Part shown: one piece after another, positions 1 through 5,703 of the stretch
Position numbering within the stretch: the stretch's first letter is position 1
Layout of the letters: each line of letters starts with the position of its first letter
Assembly: GCA_900319505.1 (NCBI GenBank)
Contig: ONOV01000134.1
Span: 1 to 8,167, forward strand
DNA length: 8,167 nucleotides
Source of the DNA: an uncultured Erysipelotrichaceae bacterium
GTDB lineage: Bacteria > Bacillota_I > Bacilli_A > Erysipelotrichales > Erysipelotrichaceae
Reading direction: 5' to 3'
The notes under the pieces: model-generated
Database searches by the model: none
What the model was told of the DNA's origin: nothing
Seen by the model: the letters and a program-made list of their open reading frames with translations, nothing else
Translations under genes and position numbers: made by a program

Positions 1-83
1 TGACCGGACTGGGCCGTGGATACTTCCTTGATGATGTTCATGCGGATATGTGCCGCATGCTTTTTCAGTTCATTGTTATCCAT
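1..83 (-). CDS. transketolase (probably N-terminal subunit), 5' end only
   Basis: The window edge cuts this gene after 27 codons. The visible protein starts MDNNELKKHAAHIRMNIIKE and continues to end in AQSG. This resembles the first helix of transketolases, which leads into the GHPG motif that contacts thiamine pyrophosphate; the window stops just before that motif. The style is closer to the short, split (N-terminal subunit) transketolases of Bacillota than to full-length TktA, but 27 residues cannot settle this. The start is supported by GGAGAA at 91-96, which lies inside the last Glu-Lys codons of the upstream gene. Only three bases separate the upstream stop codon from this ATG, so the two are probably translationally coupled. 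A transketolase fits the locus because the ula pathway ends in D-xylulose-5-phosphate, a transketolase substrate. That role is inferred. Confidence 0.75.
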   Translation of the reverse strand, partial: MDNNELKKHAAHIRMNIIKEVSTAQSG

Positions 84-86
84 GTT

Positions 87-1118
87 TTATTTCTCCAGAT
101 CGTAAAATGCGATTTCATTGATTTCACGGTTTGTCGCAACAACTCTGATCTTTCCATCCTTTACAAAGGAGAACAGATTCGCTGCGCCGGTATGTTCTTC
201 CAGAACTTCTACCTGATAGCCATCCTTGTAATAGAAGGCCATTGTTCTTCTTTCACCCTTGCGGTGACCGATCAGTACAGTACGATCATCTACCGGCCAG
301 ATGGCATGTGCCATTTCTGTCGTAAACGGGCATTCCCATACATTCTCATATACGCCTGTTTCATTCTTATGGTAGATCTTGATATGATCGCCATGGAACG
401 GAGCGATGGTGATGAGTTCTTTCTGGCCATCCTGATCGAAGTCAACAGCAACCATGTCAGAAGCTTCTTCACGGGTCAGCTGAGCCAGGGTCCATGTTTC
501 ACCCTTCTTTTCCGGCGGAACAGCCTTGAATACACCGTTATCAGTACCAACTAAAGCGTATTCACTGCCGTTTTCCGTATCGGTCGCATAGCCATGGTTA
601 TGGAACAGACCATCCAGCAGTTTTGTCCAGACAATCTGATGATTCTCATTGTAGTTCTCGATGTCAGCCGGCAGCTCAGCCACATAGATGGCACCCGGTG
701 TACGCCAGTCTTCTTTATACTCATGTGCACCCTTGATTGTGCAGGCAATCAGATAGTTCTGGTCCTTGCCCTTGAGAATGGAGAATCTGTGGCAGAACGG
801 CAGATCGCTGATATTGGTAACCGTCCAGCCTGCTTCAGACGGTCTGACTAAGACAATGTGTGCCTTGGCACCGTCATTGGGGCTGTAGAACTGATGGGTA
901 GCCAGGAACCAGCCATCAGAACCGGGAACCTGTACCATCGACATGGTTCCGCCCGGCTCATCCCAGATGGTATCTTCCAGATTGCCGTCCAGATCAAATA
1001 ACAGACACTTGTTTACCTTCTCTGCAGCGACAAGGATATGCTCTTTGTTCTGATAATGCAGAGGAGCAATGGCATAGCACTTCTCCAGCTCATGTACAGC
1101 TGTCTTATTCAGTTTCAT
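87..1118 (-). CDS. cytoplasmic beta-propeller protein with an FG-GAP/VCBS-like repeat, function unknown
   Basis: This 343-residue protein has no signal peptide or membrane segment. It reads as a run of short beta-strand repeats, consistent with a propeller. One repeat carries an acidic metal-loop motif, DFDQDGQKEL (residues 227-236; acidic D227, D229 and D231 on either side of the DG turn), typical of FG-GAP/VCBS blades that bind calcium. Histidines recur at similar blade positions: H75, H110, H173/H175, H242/H245, H271, H309. They could line a central channel and hold a metal or sugar. It is not a recognised ula enzyme. The neighbours (PTS genes upstream, transketolase coupled downstream) imply a role in ascorbate or pentose-phosphate use, which is inference. 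Start choice: an ATG at 1130 would overlap the AAGGA ribosome site at 1130-1134, so the ATG at 1118 is preferred. The longer form would add MNKK. Confidence 0.8.
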   Translation of the reverse strand: MKLNKTAVHELEKCYAIAPLHYQNKEHILVAAEKVNKCLLFDLDGNLEDTIWDEPGGTMSMVQVPGSDGWFLATHQFYSPNDGAKAHIVLVRPSEAGWTVTNISDLPFCHRFSILKGKDQNYLIACTIKGAHEYKEDWRTPGAIYVAELPADIENYNENHQIVWTKLLDGLFHNHGYATDTENGSEYALVGTDNGVFKAVPPEKKGETWTLAQLTREEASDMVAVDFDQDGQKELITIAPFHGDHIKIYHKNETGVYENVWECPFTTEMAHAIWPVDDRTVLIGHRKGERRTMAFYYKDGYQVEVLEEHTGAANLFSFVKDGKIRVVATNREINEIAFYDLEK

Positions 1119-1129
1119 TTTCTTATTCA

Positions 1130-1134
1130 TCCTT
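1130..1134 (-). promoter_or_regulatory. ribosome binding site deciding the propeller gene start
   Basis: AAGGA on the minus strand runs into the upstream ATG at 1128-1130, leaving no spacer for it. Its distance to the next in-frame ATG (1118) is 11 bases, which is workable for an AAGGA core. This favours the shorter protein. Confidence 0.5.
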
Positions 1135-1147
1135 TCTAGAAAAGAAA

Positions 1148-1174
1148 CTTCCTGTCGGAAATACCGGCAGGAAG
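1148..1174 (-). terminator. intercistronic hairpin with T-rich tail (partial terminator or mRNA processing/stability stem)
   Basis: On the minus strand, CTTCCTGCCGG, loop TATTT and CCGACAGGAAG form an 11-bp stem with one C-A mismatch, followed by the T-rich tail TTTCTTTTCT. It begins 9 bases after the ulaB stop and ends just before the ribosome site of the propeller gene. This is the geometry of an intrinsic terminator. Because no clear promoter is visible for the propeller-transketolase pair, it more likely attenuates read-through or protects the 3' end of the PTS mRNA. Read on the plus strand the mismatch becomes a U-G wobble, but no plus-strand gene ends here. Confidence 0.6.
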
Positions 1175-1182
1175 TGCTTGTT

Positions 1183-1479
1183 TTACTTCAGGTTCACGCC
1201 GGAAGCGTTGATCTTTTCGACCATTTCCTTCTGGGACATGACGTTTCTGAGGCCGATAACCTTGACGCCCTTGGCCTCAGCGTCCTTGAACATATTTGTG
1301 AAGTTCTGCGGGCAGAGAACGATGTCATAGTTGACCGCAGTGTTCTTGCCTTCAGAAAGAGAGCAGTGATGTGTCTTTGTGACATTCCAGCCCTCGGCCT
1401 TGATAGCCTTTTCCAGTGTCATAGCCATCATTAAAGATGTACCGGAACCATTTGCGCAGCATGCTAAAATACTTGCCAT
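1183..1479 (-). CDS. ulaB: PTS ascorbate-specific EIIB component (UlaB)
   Basis: This 98-residue cytosolic protein passes phosphate from EIIA to ascorbate during transport. The N-terminal P-loop-like motif CANGSGTS (from residue 8) matches the CGNGQGSS motif of E. coli UlaB, which makes Cys8 the likely phosphorylated residue; the adjacent Cys7 is an extra cysteine. A beta-alpha fold typical of the lactose/galactitol-type EIIB family follows, including the DIVLCPQNF strand and the VIGLRNVMS segment (E. coli has VVGVRNMLS). Length is normal for the family. The start is well fixed by AGGAGG about ten bases upstream. It lies 32 bases after ulaA in the same transcript and is followed by a terminator-like hairpin. 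Confidence 0.95.
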   Translation of the reverse strand: MASILACCANGSGTSLMMAMTLEKAIKAEGWNVTKTHHCSLSEGKNTAVNYDIVLCPQNFTNMFKDAEAKGVKVIGLRNVMSQKEMVEKINASGVNLK

Positions 1480-1511
1480 ATCAATTTTTCCTCCTATTTT
1501 TTCAATTTGAC

Positions 1512-3026
1512 TTAATAGTCAATTACAATGCCTTTTTCCTTCTTGTATTCATCCCAGTCATCGACTTCCATGAAGTAATGTTCAGGATCCTTACGATACT
1601 GAATCTGCGGGATAGCAATCAGGAATACTACAACAAGAGCCAGACCGATCCAGCTGAGATACTTCATGGCGACAGTGAATGCCGGCCAGATCACAGCCCA
1701 GTCCCACATACCGAGATATCCGCCGTACTTGGCAAGACCAGTCCAGGTAGCGATGAAAGCAGAACCGAATACCTGAATAAAACCGGAGATGAACGGGAAC
1801 AGGCAGGCAGCCTTTGTGCCGCCCTTGGAGTTAGCATAGACAGCGATTGTAGCGTTATCGAAGAACATCGGGATGAATCCGCAGATAACGATTGTCGGAG
1901 AATGGAAGATAACTAACAGCAGCATGGCGATTATCTCACCTAAAGCACCGAACAGGAAGCCGATCGTTACAGCATTCGGAGAACCGAAGGAGAAGGATAC
2001 AGCACAGTCAACGCCAGGAACAGCACTCGGCAGCAGCTTATCAGAAATACCCTTGAAGGATACGGTCAGTTCAGCAACCATGGTACGAACACCAAGCTGC
2101 AGGATAGCCAGGTTAGCCGCGAAGGAGAATGCGGTTGTGATGATGTAGAAGAAGAAACTGTCTGTTTCTGTAAGCAGCTGCAGAGAGACGAGGTATTCCT
2201 TGCCGACAACGCAGAGGATGATGGCGAAGAACAGTGTCATGATGAGCGCTGTACATACCATGTTATCGTTGAAGATCTGCATCCAGCCAGGCAGTTCAAG
2301 ATCTTCGAGCTTTCTGTCCCAGATAGAAGGCTTCTTCTTGCCGGCCTTCGCTTTCTTGGCATCATGTGCAGCCATCTTTTCAGCCAGCTTTGTAGAAATC
2401 GCAATACCGAACATCTGCTGATGGGCGAGAGAGAATCCGGCACCATCCGTCAGCTCCTGTGTATAACCGACAAGCAGATTGGAACCGACTGCCCAATAGA
2501 GACCGAGTACAACTGCCATGACAATCAGAGTCAGAGTGGAATGTGTACGCAGATAAGGCAGAGCGAAGAGAATCAGCCAGAAAGCTGTGGAAGCCTGCTG
2601 GATCTGAACGTTACCTGTAGTGAATACAGATCTCAGCTTTGTGACTCTGTTCAGTCTGACCAGAACCAGGTTGGCAATGAAGGCAATGGCCATTAACAGC
2701 ATGACCTGACCGAATGCCTGTCCGCCGACGATCTTATCACCGGCATCTGCGGCAGCCTGTACGGCGTTCTGTCCGTTATACGGGTCGATGATGATGGCGT
2801 CCAGGCCGAATCTTCCGCCTAAGCCATAGAGGATCGGCTTGAGGGTATTGATCATACCGCCGGAACCGATAGAGAGAATCATGTAGCCGACAACGGCTTT
2901 GATTGTACCCGATACGGTATCGTACCAGGGCTTGCGAAGCAGCAGGTAGCCGATCAGAACGATCAGACCTACCATGTACTGCGGTTTTGTCAGAATGTTA
3001 TTGACAAAGAACGTCCATACTACCAT
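1512..3026 (-). CDS. ulaA: PTS ascorbate-specific EIIC permease (UlaA)
   Basis: This 504-residue integral membrane protein with about ten or more hydrophobic segments translocates L-ascorbate while EIIB phosphorylates it. It follows E. coli UlaA motif by motif: TQELTDGAGFSLAHQQ (residues 189-204), LPGWMQIFNDNMVCTALIMT (245-264), GVRTMVAEL (312-320), then GVDCAVSFSFGSPNAV (338-353), whose D340 appears equivalent to the conserved Asp of the substrate site, and GFIPMFFDNATI (383-394). It is longer than E. coli UlaA (465 residues). The extra length lies mainly in a lysine-rich cytoplasmic loop at about 218-240 and in a charged C-terminal tail (about 477-504). The nearest ribosome site, AAAGG, lies about 14 bases from the ATG, an unusually long spacer. 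An in-frame TAA shortly upstream rules out an earlier ATG start, so initiation may depend on translation arriving from ulaC 27 bases upstream. Confidence 0.96.
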   Translation of the reverse strand: MVVWTFFVNNILTKPQYMVGLIVLIGYLLLRKPWYDTVSGTIKAVVGYMILSIGSGGMINTLKPILYGLGGRFGLDAIIIDPYNGQNAVQAAADAGDKIVGGQAFGQVMLLMAIAFIANLVLVRLNRVTKLRSVFTTGNVQIQQASTAFWLILFALPYLRTHSTLTLIVMAVVLGLYWAVGSNLLVGYTQELTDGAGFSLAHQQMFGIAISTKLAEKMAAHDAKKAKAGKKKPSIWDRKLEDLELPGWMQIFNDNMVCTALIMTLFFAIILCVVGKEYLVSLQLLTETDSFFFYIITTAFSFAANLAILQLGVRTMVAELTVSFKGISDKLLPSAVPGVDCAVSFSFGSPNAVTIGFLFGALGEIIAMLLLVIFHSPTIVICGFIPMFFDNATIAVYANSKGGTKAACLFPFISGFIQVFGSAFIATWTGLAKYGGYLGMWDWAVIWPAFTVAMKYLSWIGLALVVVFLIAIPQIQYRKDPEHYFMEVDDWDEYKKEKGIVIDY

Positions 3027-3053
3027 AAAAACTAATTATTCCTTTCCATCCCC

Positions 3054-3524
3054 TTATTCAGGATTGTATGAATCACCCAGGGCCTGCAGTTCGTCCCTGT
3101 TTGTGACCTTATGAAGCTTTTCAACGAGAGTTTCATCTGACAGCATGCCTGCGAGCTGCTGCATTTCAGCCAGATGCTTTTCTGCATTTTCAGAAGCGAT
3201 TGTGAAGAACAGATCCGCCCACTTTTCCGGATCATTCTCATCGAAGCTGACCGGCTTGGCCAGTTTCATGAAGGAAATGCATGTCTTATGAACCAGAGCT
3301 CCCCCTTCGGTGGAGTGCGGCATTGCCACACCCGGCAGAATTACAATGTAAGGTCCATATTTACCAACACATTCAATGATGTTCTCCGCATAGGCCGGCT
3401 CAACAGTTCCGTCTTCAATAATTGGCTGACATGCCTTGCGAATTGCATCTTTCCAGTCTGATGCTTCATCAAAGAAAGCATAATGCTTCTCCTTGATGAA
3501 ATCCTGAATCATATCAACACTCAT
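3054..3524 (-). CDS. ulaC: PTS ascorbate-specific EIIA component (UlaC)
   Basis: This 156-residue cytosolic phosphocarrier of the mannitol/fructose-type EIIA family accepts phosphate from HPr and passes it to UlaB. The active-site block is VILPGVAMPHSTEGG (residues 61-75), with His70 the phosphorylated residue; E. coli UlaC has the equivalent His in the same context. The C-terminal segment HLAEMQQLAGMLSDE (residues 116-130) is the usual family helix. The ATG overlaps the ulaG stop codon in an ATGA arrangement, so the two proteins are probably translationally coupled. It precedes ulaA by 27 bases. Length and domain content are normal. Confidence 0.95.
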   Translation of the reverse strand: MSVDMIQDFIKEKHYAFFDEASDWKDAIRKACQPIIEDGTVEPAYAENIIECVGKYGPYIVILPGVAMPHSTEGGALVHKTCISFMKLAKPVSFDENDPEKWADLFFTIASENAEKHLAEMQQLAGMLSDETLVEKLHKVTNRDELQALGDSYNPE

Positions 3525-4639
3525 AATACACTTCTGAACGGAACATTCGGTTCATTCTCGAAGCAGTCGTCGAAGCCTCTGTCGTGATGATATGCCATCT
3601 TTTCCTTGTCACGCGGATACATGTATCTTCCGCCCGGTTCCCACATGAACGGATGGAACTTGTAATCCAGACGATCCTTTCTCATGTACCAGAGAACACT
3701 GATCTCATTCAGATCGGCCTGGAAGTTTGTCCATACATCCCAATGGATCGGAACAACAACCTTGCACTGCAGTGCTTCAGCCATTCTCAGAACATCTGTT
3801 GTTTCCATCTTGTCCTGAATGCCTACCGGATTGAGGCCGTAGGAAGCGAAAGCTACATCAACACCGCCGTACTTTCTGGCGATTTCCTTGCCATGCTTGG
3901 CAAAATAGATGGAGTAATGAGAATCACCGGAATGATAGATGTTGCCGCCCGGTGTTCTGACCAGATAATTGACTGCCTTCTCATCCATATCCATCGGGCA
4001 CTTGCCCCACAGATCTTCACGATCCGGTCCGGTGGAATCAGTTGTTGTGATGCAGGTTCTGTCGAAGGAATCCATGCATACAATCTCGATGTCCTTGATC
4101 TTGATGACATCGCCCGGCTTTACAACAACACATCTGTCAGCCGGTACGCCCCACTTCTGCCAGAGCTCACAGGACTTTGCCGGTCCGATGAACGGTACCG
4201 GAATCTCTTCACCCTTTTCATTGGTTGTGGTCATGCCGCTCTGAATGACATGAGCAGCGAATTCCGCGGACATATGATCCTGATGATAATGTGTTGCCAG
4301 AACAGCATCTACATGCTTGACAGCAAACGGATCAATAACAAACGGAATGTTTCTGAGGTTCGGCTGCATCTTTCTGGCACCGGACATGTTGGCCATCTGA
4401 TGGCCGACCTTCATCTTGCCGTCGCCGTGTGTTCTCTTGCCATTGCCTGCCCATAAGTCAATGGTAATGTTTGTGTCTGAAGGAGTCTTGAACCAGATGC
4501 CTGTGCATCCCAGCCACCACATACCGACATTTCCTTCCGGTACGACAGTGTTTTCAATTTCCTCATTCAGCCATGTTCCCCATTCAGGGAAGGTGTTCAT
4601 GATCCACTTGTCACGGGTCATCTCACTGATTTTGCTCAT
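3521..4639 (-). CDS. ulaG: L-ascorbate-6-phosphate lactonase (UlaG)
   Basis: This 372-residue cytosolic metal-dependent lactonase of the metallo-beta-lactamase fold hydrolyses ascorbate-6-phosphate to 3-keto-L-gulonate-6-phosphate. The metal signature THYHQDH (H117, H119, D121, H122) is present, as are HSGDSHYS (residues 236-243) and PIHWDVWTNFQAD (298-310). The opening MSKISEMTRDKWIMNTFPEW and WWLGCTGIW (41-49) match E. coli UlaG closely; that protein has 354 residues. Extra residues sit near 136-150 and 199-215. The start at 4639 is chosen because it matches the family N-terminus and has GGAGAA at 4645-4650. An in-frame upstream ATG at 4708 would add 23 unrelated residues read from the leader. 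It is the first gene of the leftward operon. Confidence 0.96.
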   Translation of the reverse strand: MSKISEMTRDKWIMNTFPEWGTWLNEEIENTVVPEGNVGMWWLGCTGIWFKTPSDTNITIDLWAGNGKRTHGDGKMKVGHQMANMSGARKMQPNLRNIPFVIDPFAVKHVDAVLATHYHQDHMSAEFAAHVIQSGMTTTNEKGEEIPVPFIGPAKSCELWQKWGVPADRCVVVKPGDVIKIKDIEIVCMDSFDRTCITTTDSTGPDREDLWGKCPMDMDEKAVNYLVRTPGGNIYHSGDSHYSIYFAKHGKEIARKYGGVDVAFASYGLNPVGIQDKMETTDVLRMAEALQCKVVVPIHWDVWTNFQADLNEISVLWYMRKDRLDYKFHPFMWEPGGRYMYPRDKEKMAYHHDRGFDDCFENEPNVPFRSVL

Positions 4640-4644
4640 CTTTT

Positions 4645-4650
4645 TTCTCC
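4645..4650 (-). promoter_or_regulatory. ulaG ribosome binding site
   Basis: GGAGAA stands five bases before the ATG at 4639. It fixes that start against the longer reading frame from 4708, which has no comparable site. Confidence 0.75.
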
Positions 4651-4661
4651 AGTCCTTTCGT

Positions 4662-4690
4662 TTAATGATGCAAACTGTCTGCACCATTAA
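4662..4690 (-). repeat. inverted repeat in the ulaG leader (RNA stem or extra operator)
   Basis: TTAATGGTGCA and TGCATCATTAA flank a 7-base loop, giving an 11-bp stem with a single G-U pair in the leftward transcript. It lies inside the predicted untranslated leader, ending 11 bases before the ulaG ribosome site. It may be an mRNA-stabilising stem or a DNA operator; its near symmetry fits both. It has no T-tract, so it is not a terminator. Confidence 0.5.
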
Positions 4691-4727
4691 TGTAGGCCTA
4701 TCGTCCATTTATCACAATAGGTTTATA

Positions 4728-4741
4728 CGATCAATTGATCA
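4728..4741 (-). promoter_or_regulatory. operator-like site at the leftward start point
   Basis: On the minus strand this reads TGATCAATTGATCG and contains a perfect 12-bp palindrome (4729-4740). It matches the site in the regulator's promoter (TGATCAAACGATCA, 7304-7317) at 11 of 14 positions. It begins directly after the predicted -10 box and covers the expected transcription start near 4735, a classic repressing position. The identity of the binding protein (the DeoR-type regulator at 7344) is inferred. Confidence 0.6.
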
Positions 4742-4769
4742 TTTATACGACCGTTTACAATTTATGCAA
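4742..4769 (-). promoter_or_regulatory. predicted promoter of the leftward ulaGCAB operon
   Basis: On the minus strand, TTGCAT (4764-4769) and TATAAA (4742-4747) are separated by 16 bases, a fair sigma-A promoter. The start point would be near 4735, leaving a leader of about 95 bases before ulaG. It overlaps a cre-like site and is followed at once by an operator-like palindrome. Confidence 0.55.
4746..4760 (-). promoter_or_regulatory. cre-like catabolite repression site
   Basis: TTGTAAACGGTCGTA on the minus strand fits the CcpA consensus WTGNAANCGNWNNCW at all but one position (T in place of the late C). It sits between the -35 and -10 boxes of the leftward promoter, where CcpA binding would block transcription. 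Whether the host has CcpA is not visible here. Confidence 0.4.
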
Positions 4770-4778
4770 GCGGATACA

Positions 4779-4806
4779 TTGATCATTTATTCATAAATGA
4801 TACAAT
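4779..4806 (+). promoter_or_regulatory. predicted promoter of the rightward operon
   Basis: TTGATC (4779-4784) and TACAAT (4801-4806) are separated by 16 bases, and TGA directly before the -10 makes it an extended -10 promoter (TGnTACAAT). The start would be near 4813, giving a leader of about 90 bases before the gene at 4903. The spacer is filled by a perfect inverted repeat. Confidence 0.55.
4782..4801. promoter_or_regulatory. perfect palindromic operator in the rightward promoter
   Basis: ATCATTTAT, a 2-base centre and ATAAATGAT form a perfect 9+9 bp inverted repeat. It overlaps the -35 and fills the spacer up to the first base of the -10, so a bound repressor would exclude RNA polymerase. 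It shares the TGATCA/ATGAT core with the other operator-like sites but not their full pattern, so a second regulator is possible. Confidence 0.55.
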
Positions 4807-4810
4807 GATA

Positions 4811-4832
4811 ATCGTTAAATGATCGTTTAAAT
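4811..4832 (+). repeat. tandem near-repeat at the rightward start point
   Basis: ATCGTTAAAT (4811-4820) is followed by ATCGTTTAAAT (4822-4832). The second copy includes TGATCGTTT (4820-4828), the exact reverse complement of AAACGATCA at 7309-7317 in the regulator's operator. The pair covers the expected start of the rightward transcript and may be additional half-sites for the same regulator. Confidence 0.45.
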
Positions 4833-4902
4833 AACACGGTCATTTGAATCGGAAATGCTTTCTGTCTGCACATCCTTTATATAGGAATGGAAGGTAATAA
4901 CT

Positions 4903-5691
4903 ATGTCGATTCAAGCTGTATTTCTATCTCTGATCGGTATCATGCTGTTCACAGCCGGTATCAATACTCTGCAGACCGCGTTTGCTTCCAAGAAGAAAGG
5001 CGGTCTCATCAAAGGCGAAACAGCCAGCTGTACACTGCGTGAAACGAAAGATGAAAAAGGAAGACTGATCCAGCACTACTACAGTCTGAACATCAATTAT
5101 AAGGAAAACGGAAAGGCAAAATCAGCCGGCATCCGCTCCACCCGTGAATTTCACCCGGGTGATCCGGTACTGCTGAACGTCCATGACAATGAAGTCTTCT
5201 TATATGAAAAAGGAACTTCACCTTTTTCCGGTCTGTTCCTGATGCTTTCCGGTGTCCTGCTGATCGCTGCGGAAATGCTTTACTCCTACAAGTCAGCGAC
5301 AGCTGCCTCCTACATGCTGTCAGCTGTCTTTGCCAGCATTGCCGTTGCGGTCTTCATCAGCTGGTACAGAGACCACAATGAAAAGCTTGAAAAACATACC
5401 GGTACAGTAGAAGCCCTGCTCTATTACGAACAGGAAAAGAACCAGAGAAGAATTTTCAGGACTGTTGAAAAGTATCCTCTGATCGTCTGCACGCATGGTG
5501 ATCAGACATACCGCTATCTTTCCAAGAACATCGCACATTCCAGTACAAAAGAAGGAAGCGAAGTTTCCTTCTATACAAGTCCGGACGGTACCGTTCTGAT
5601 CGAAAACAGAACCTCTGCAGGCATGCTGGTGCTGGCCATTGCCATGGCCGCCATCAGTATTCTGGGACTTGTCTCAACACTCATGGCATAG
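4903..5691 (+). CDS. four-helix membrane protein, DUF3592-like, function unknown
   Basis: This 262-residue protein has predicted membrane segments at about 4-25, 108-127, 134-154 and 238-260. Between segments 1 and 2 and between segments 3 and 4 lie two soluble beta-rich domains of similar plan. Each ends in a comparable strand pair just before a helix: PGDPVLLNVHDNEVFLYE (85-102) and EGSEVSFYTSPDGTVLIE (217-234). The protein therefore looks like an internal duplication of a TM-beta-TM unit, as in DUF3592-type proteins. No catalytic motif is visible. The start is supported by GGAAGG at 4889-4894. It is the first gene of the ulaEF transcript, with 12 bases to ulaE, so it is probably co-induced with ascorbate use. 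A sensor, scaffold or transport-accessory role is possible but not shown. Confidence 0.85.
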   Translation: MSIQAVFLSLIGIMLFTAGINTLQTAFASKKKGGLIKGETASCTLRETKDEKGRLIQHYYSLNINYKENGKAKSAGIRSTREFHPGDPVLLNVHDNEVFLYEKGTSPFSGLFLMLSGVLLIAAEMLYSYKSATAASYMLSAVFASIAVAVFISWYRDHNEKLEKHTGTVEALLYYEQEKNQRRIFRTVEKYPLIVCTHGDQTYRYLSKNIAHSSTKEGSEVSFYTSPDGTVLIENRTSAGMLVLAIAMAAISILGLVSTLMA

Positions 5692-5703
5692 AGGTAAAAA
5701 CAC

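Noticed and set aside
1437..1916. Plus-strand open frame opposite ulaB/ulaA (159 codons)
   Set aside because: It is antisense to two clear PTS genes, with no ribosome site and no recognisable domain.
3584..4456. Long plus-strand open frame (290 codons) opposite ulaG
   Set aside because: It is fully antisense to a gene with clear UlaG motifs, has no ribosome site, and its translation resembles no known protein.
4640..4708. 23-residue N-terminal extension of UlaG
   Set aside because: The family N-terminus begins at the 4639 ATG, which has its own GGAGAA; the extension is translated leader containing an inverted repeat.
4640..4902. Short direct repeats in the control region as a CRISPR-like or mobile-element end
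   Set aside because: The repeats are short, irregularly spaced and centred on promoter boxes, which fits operators; no transposase or spacer pattern is present.
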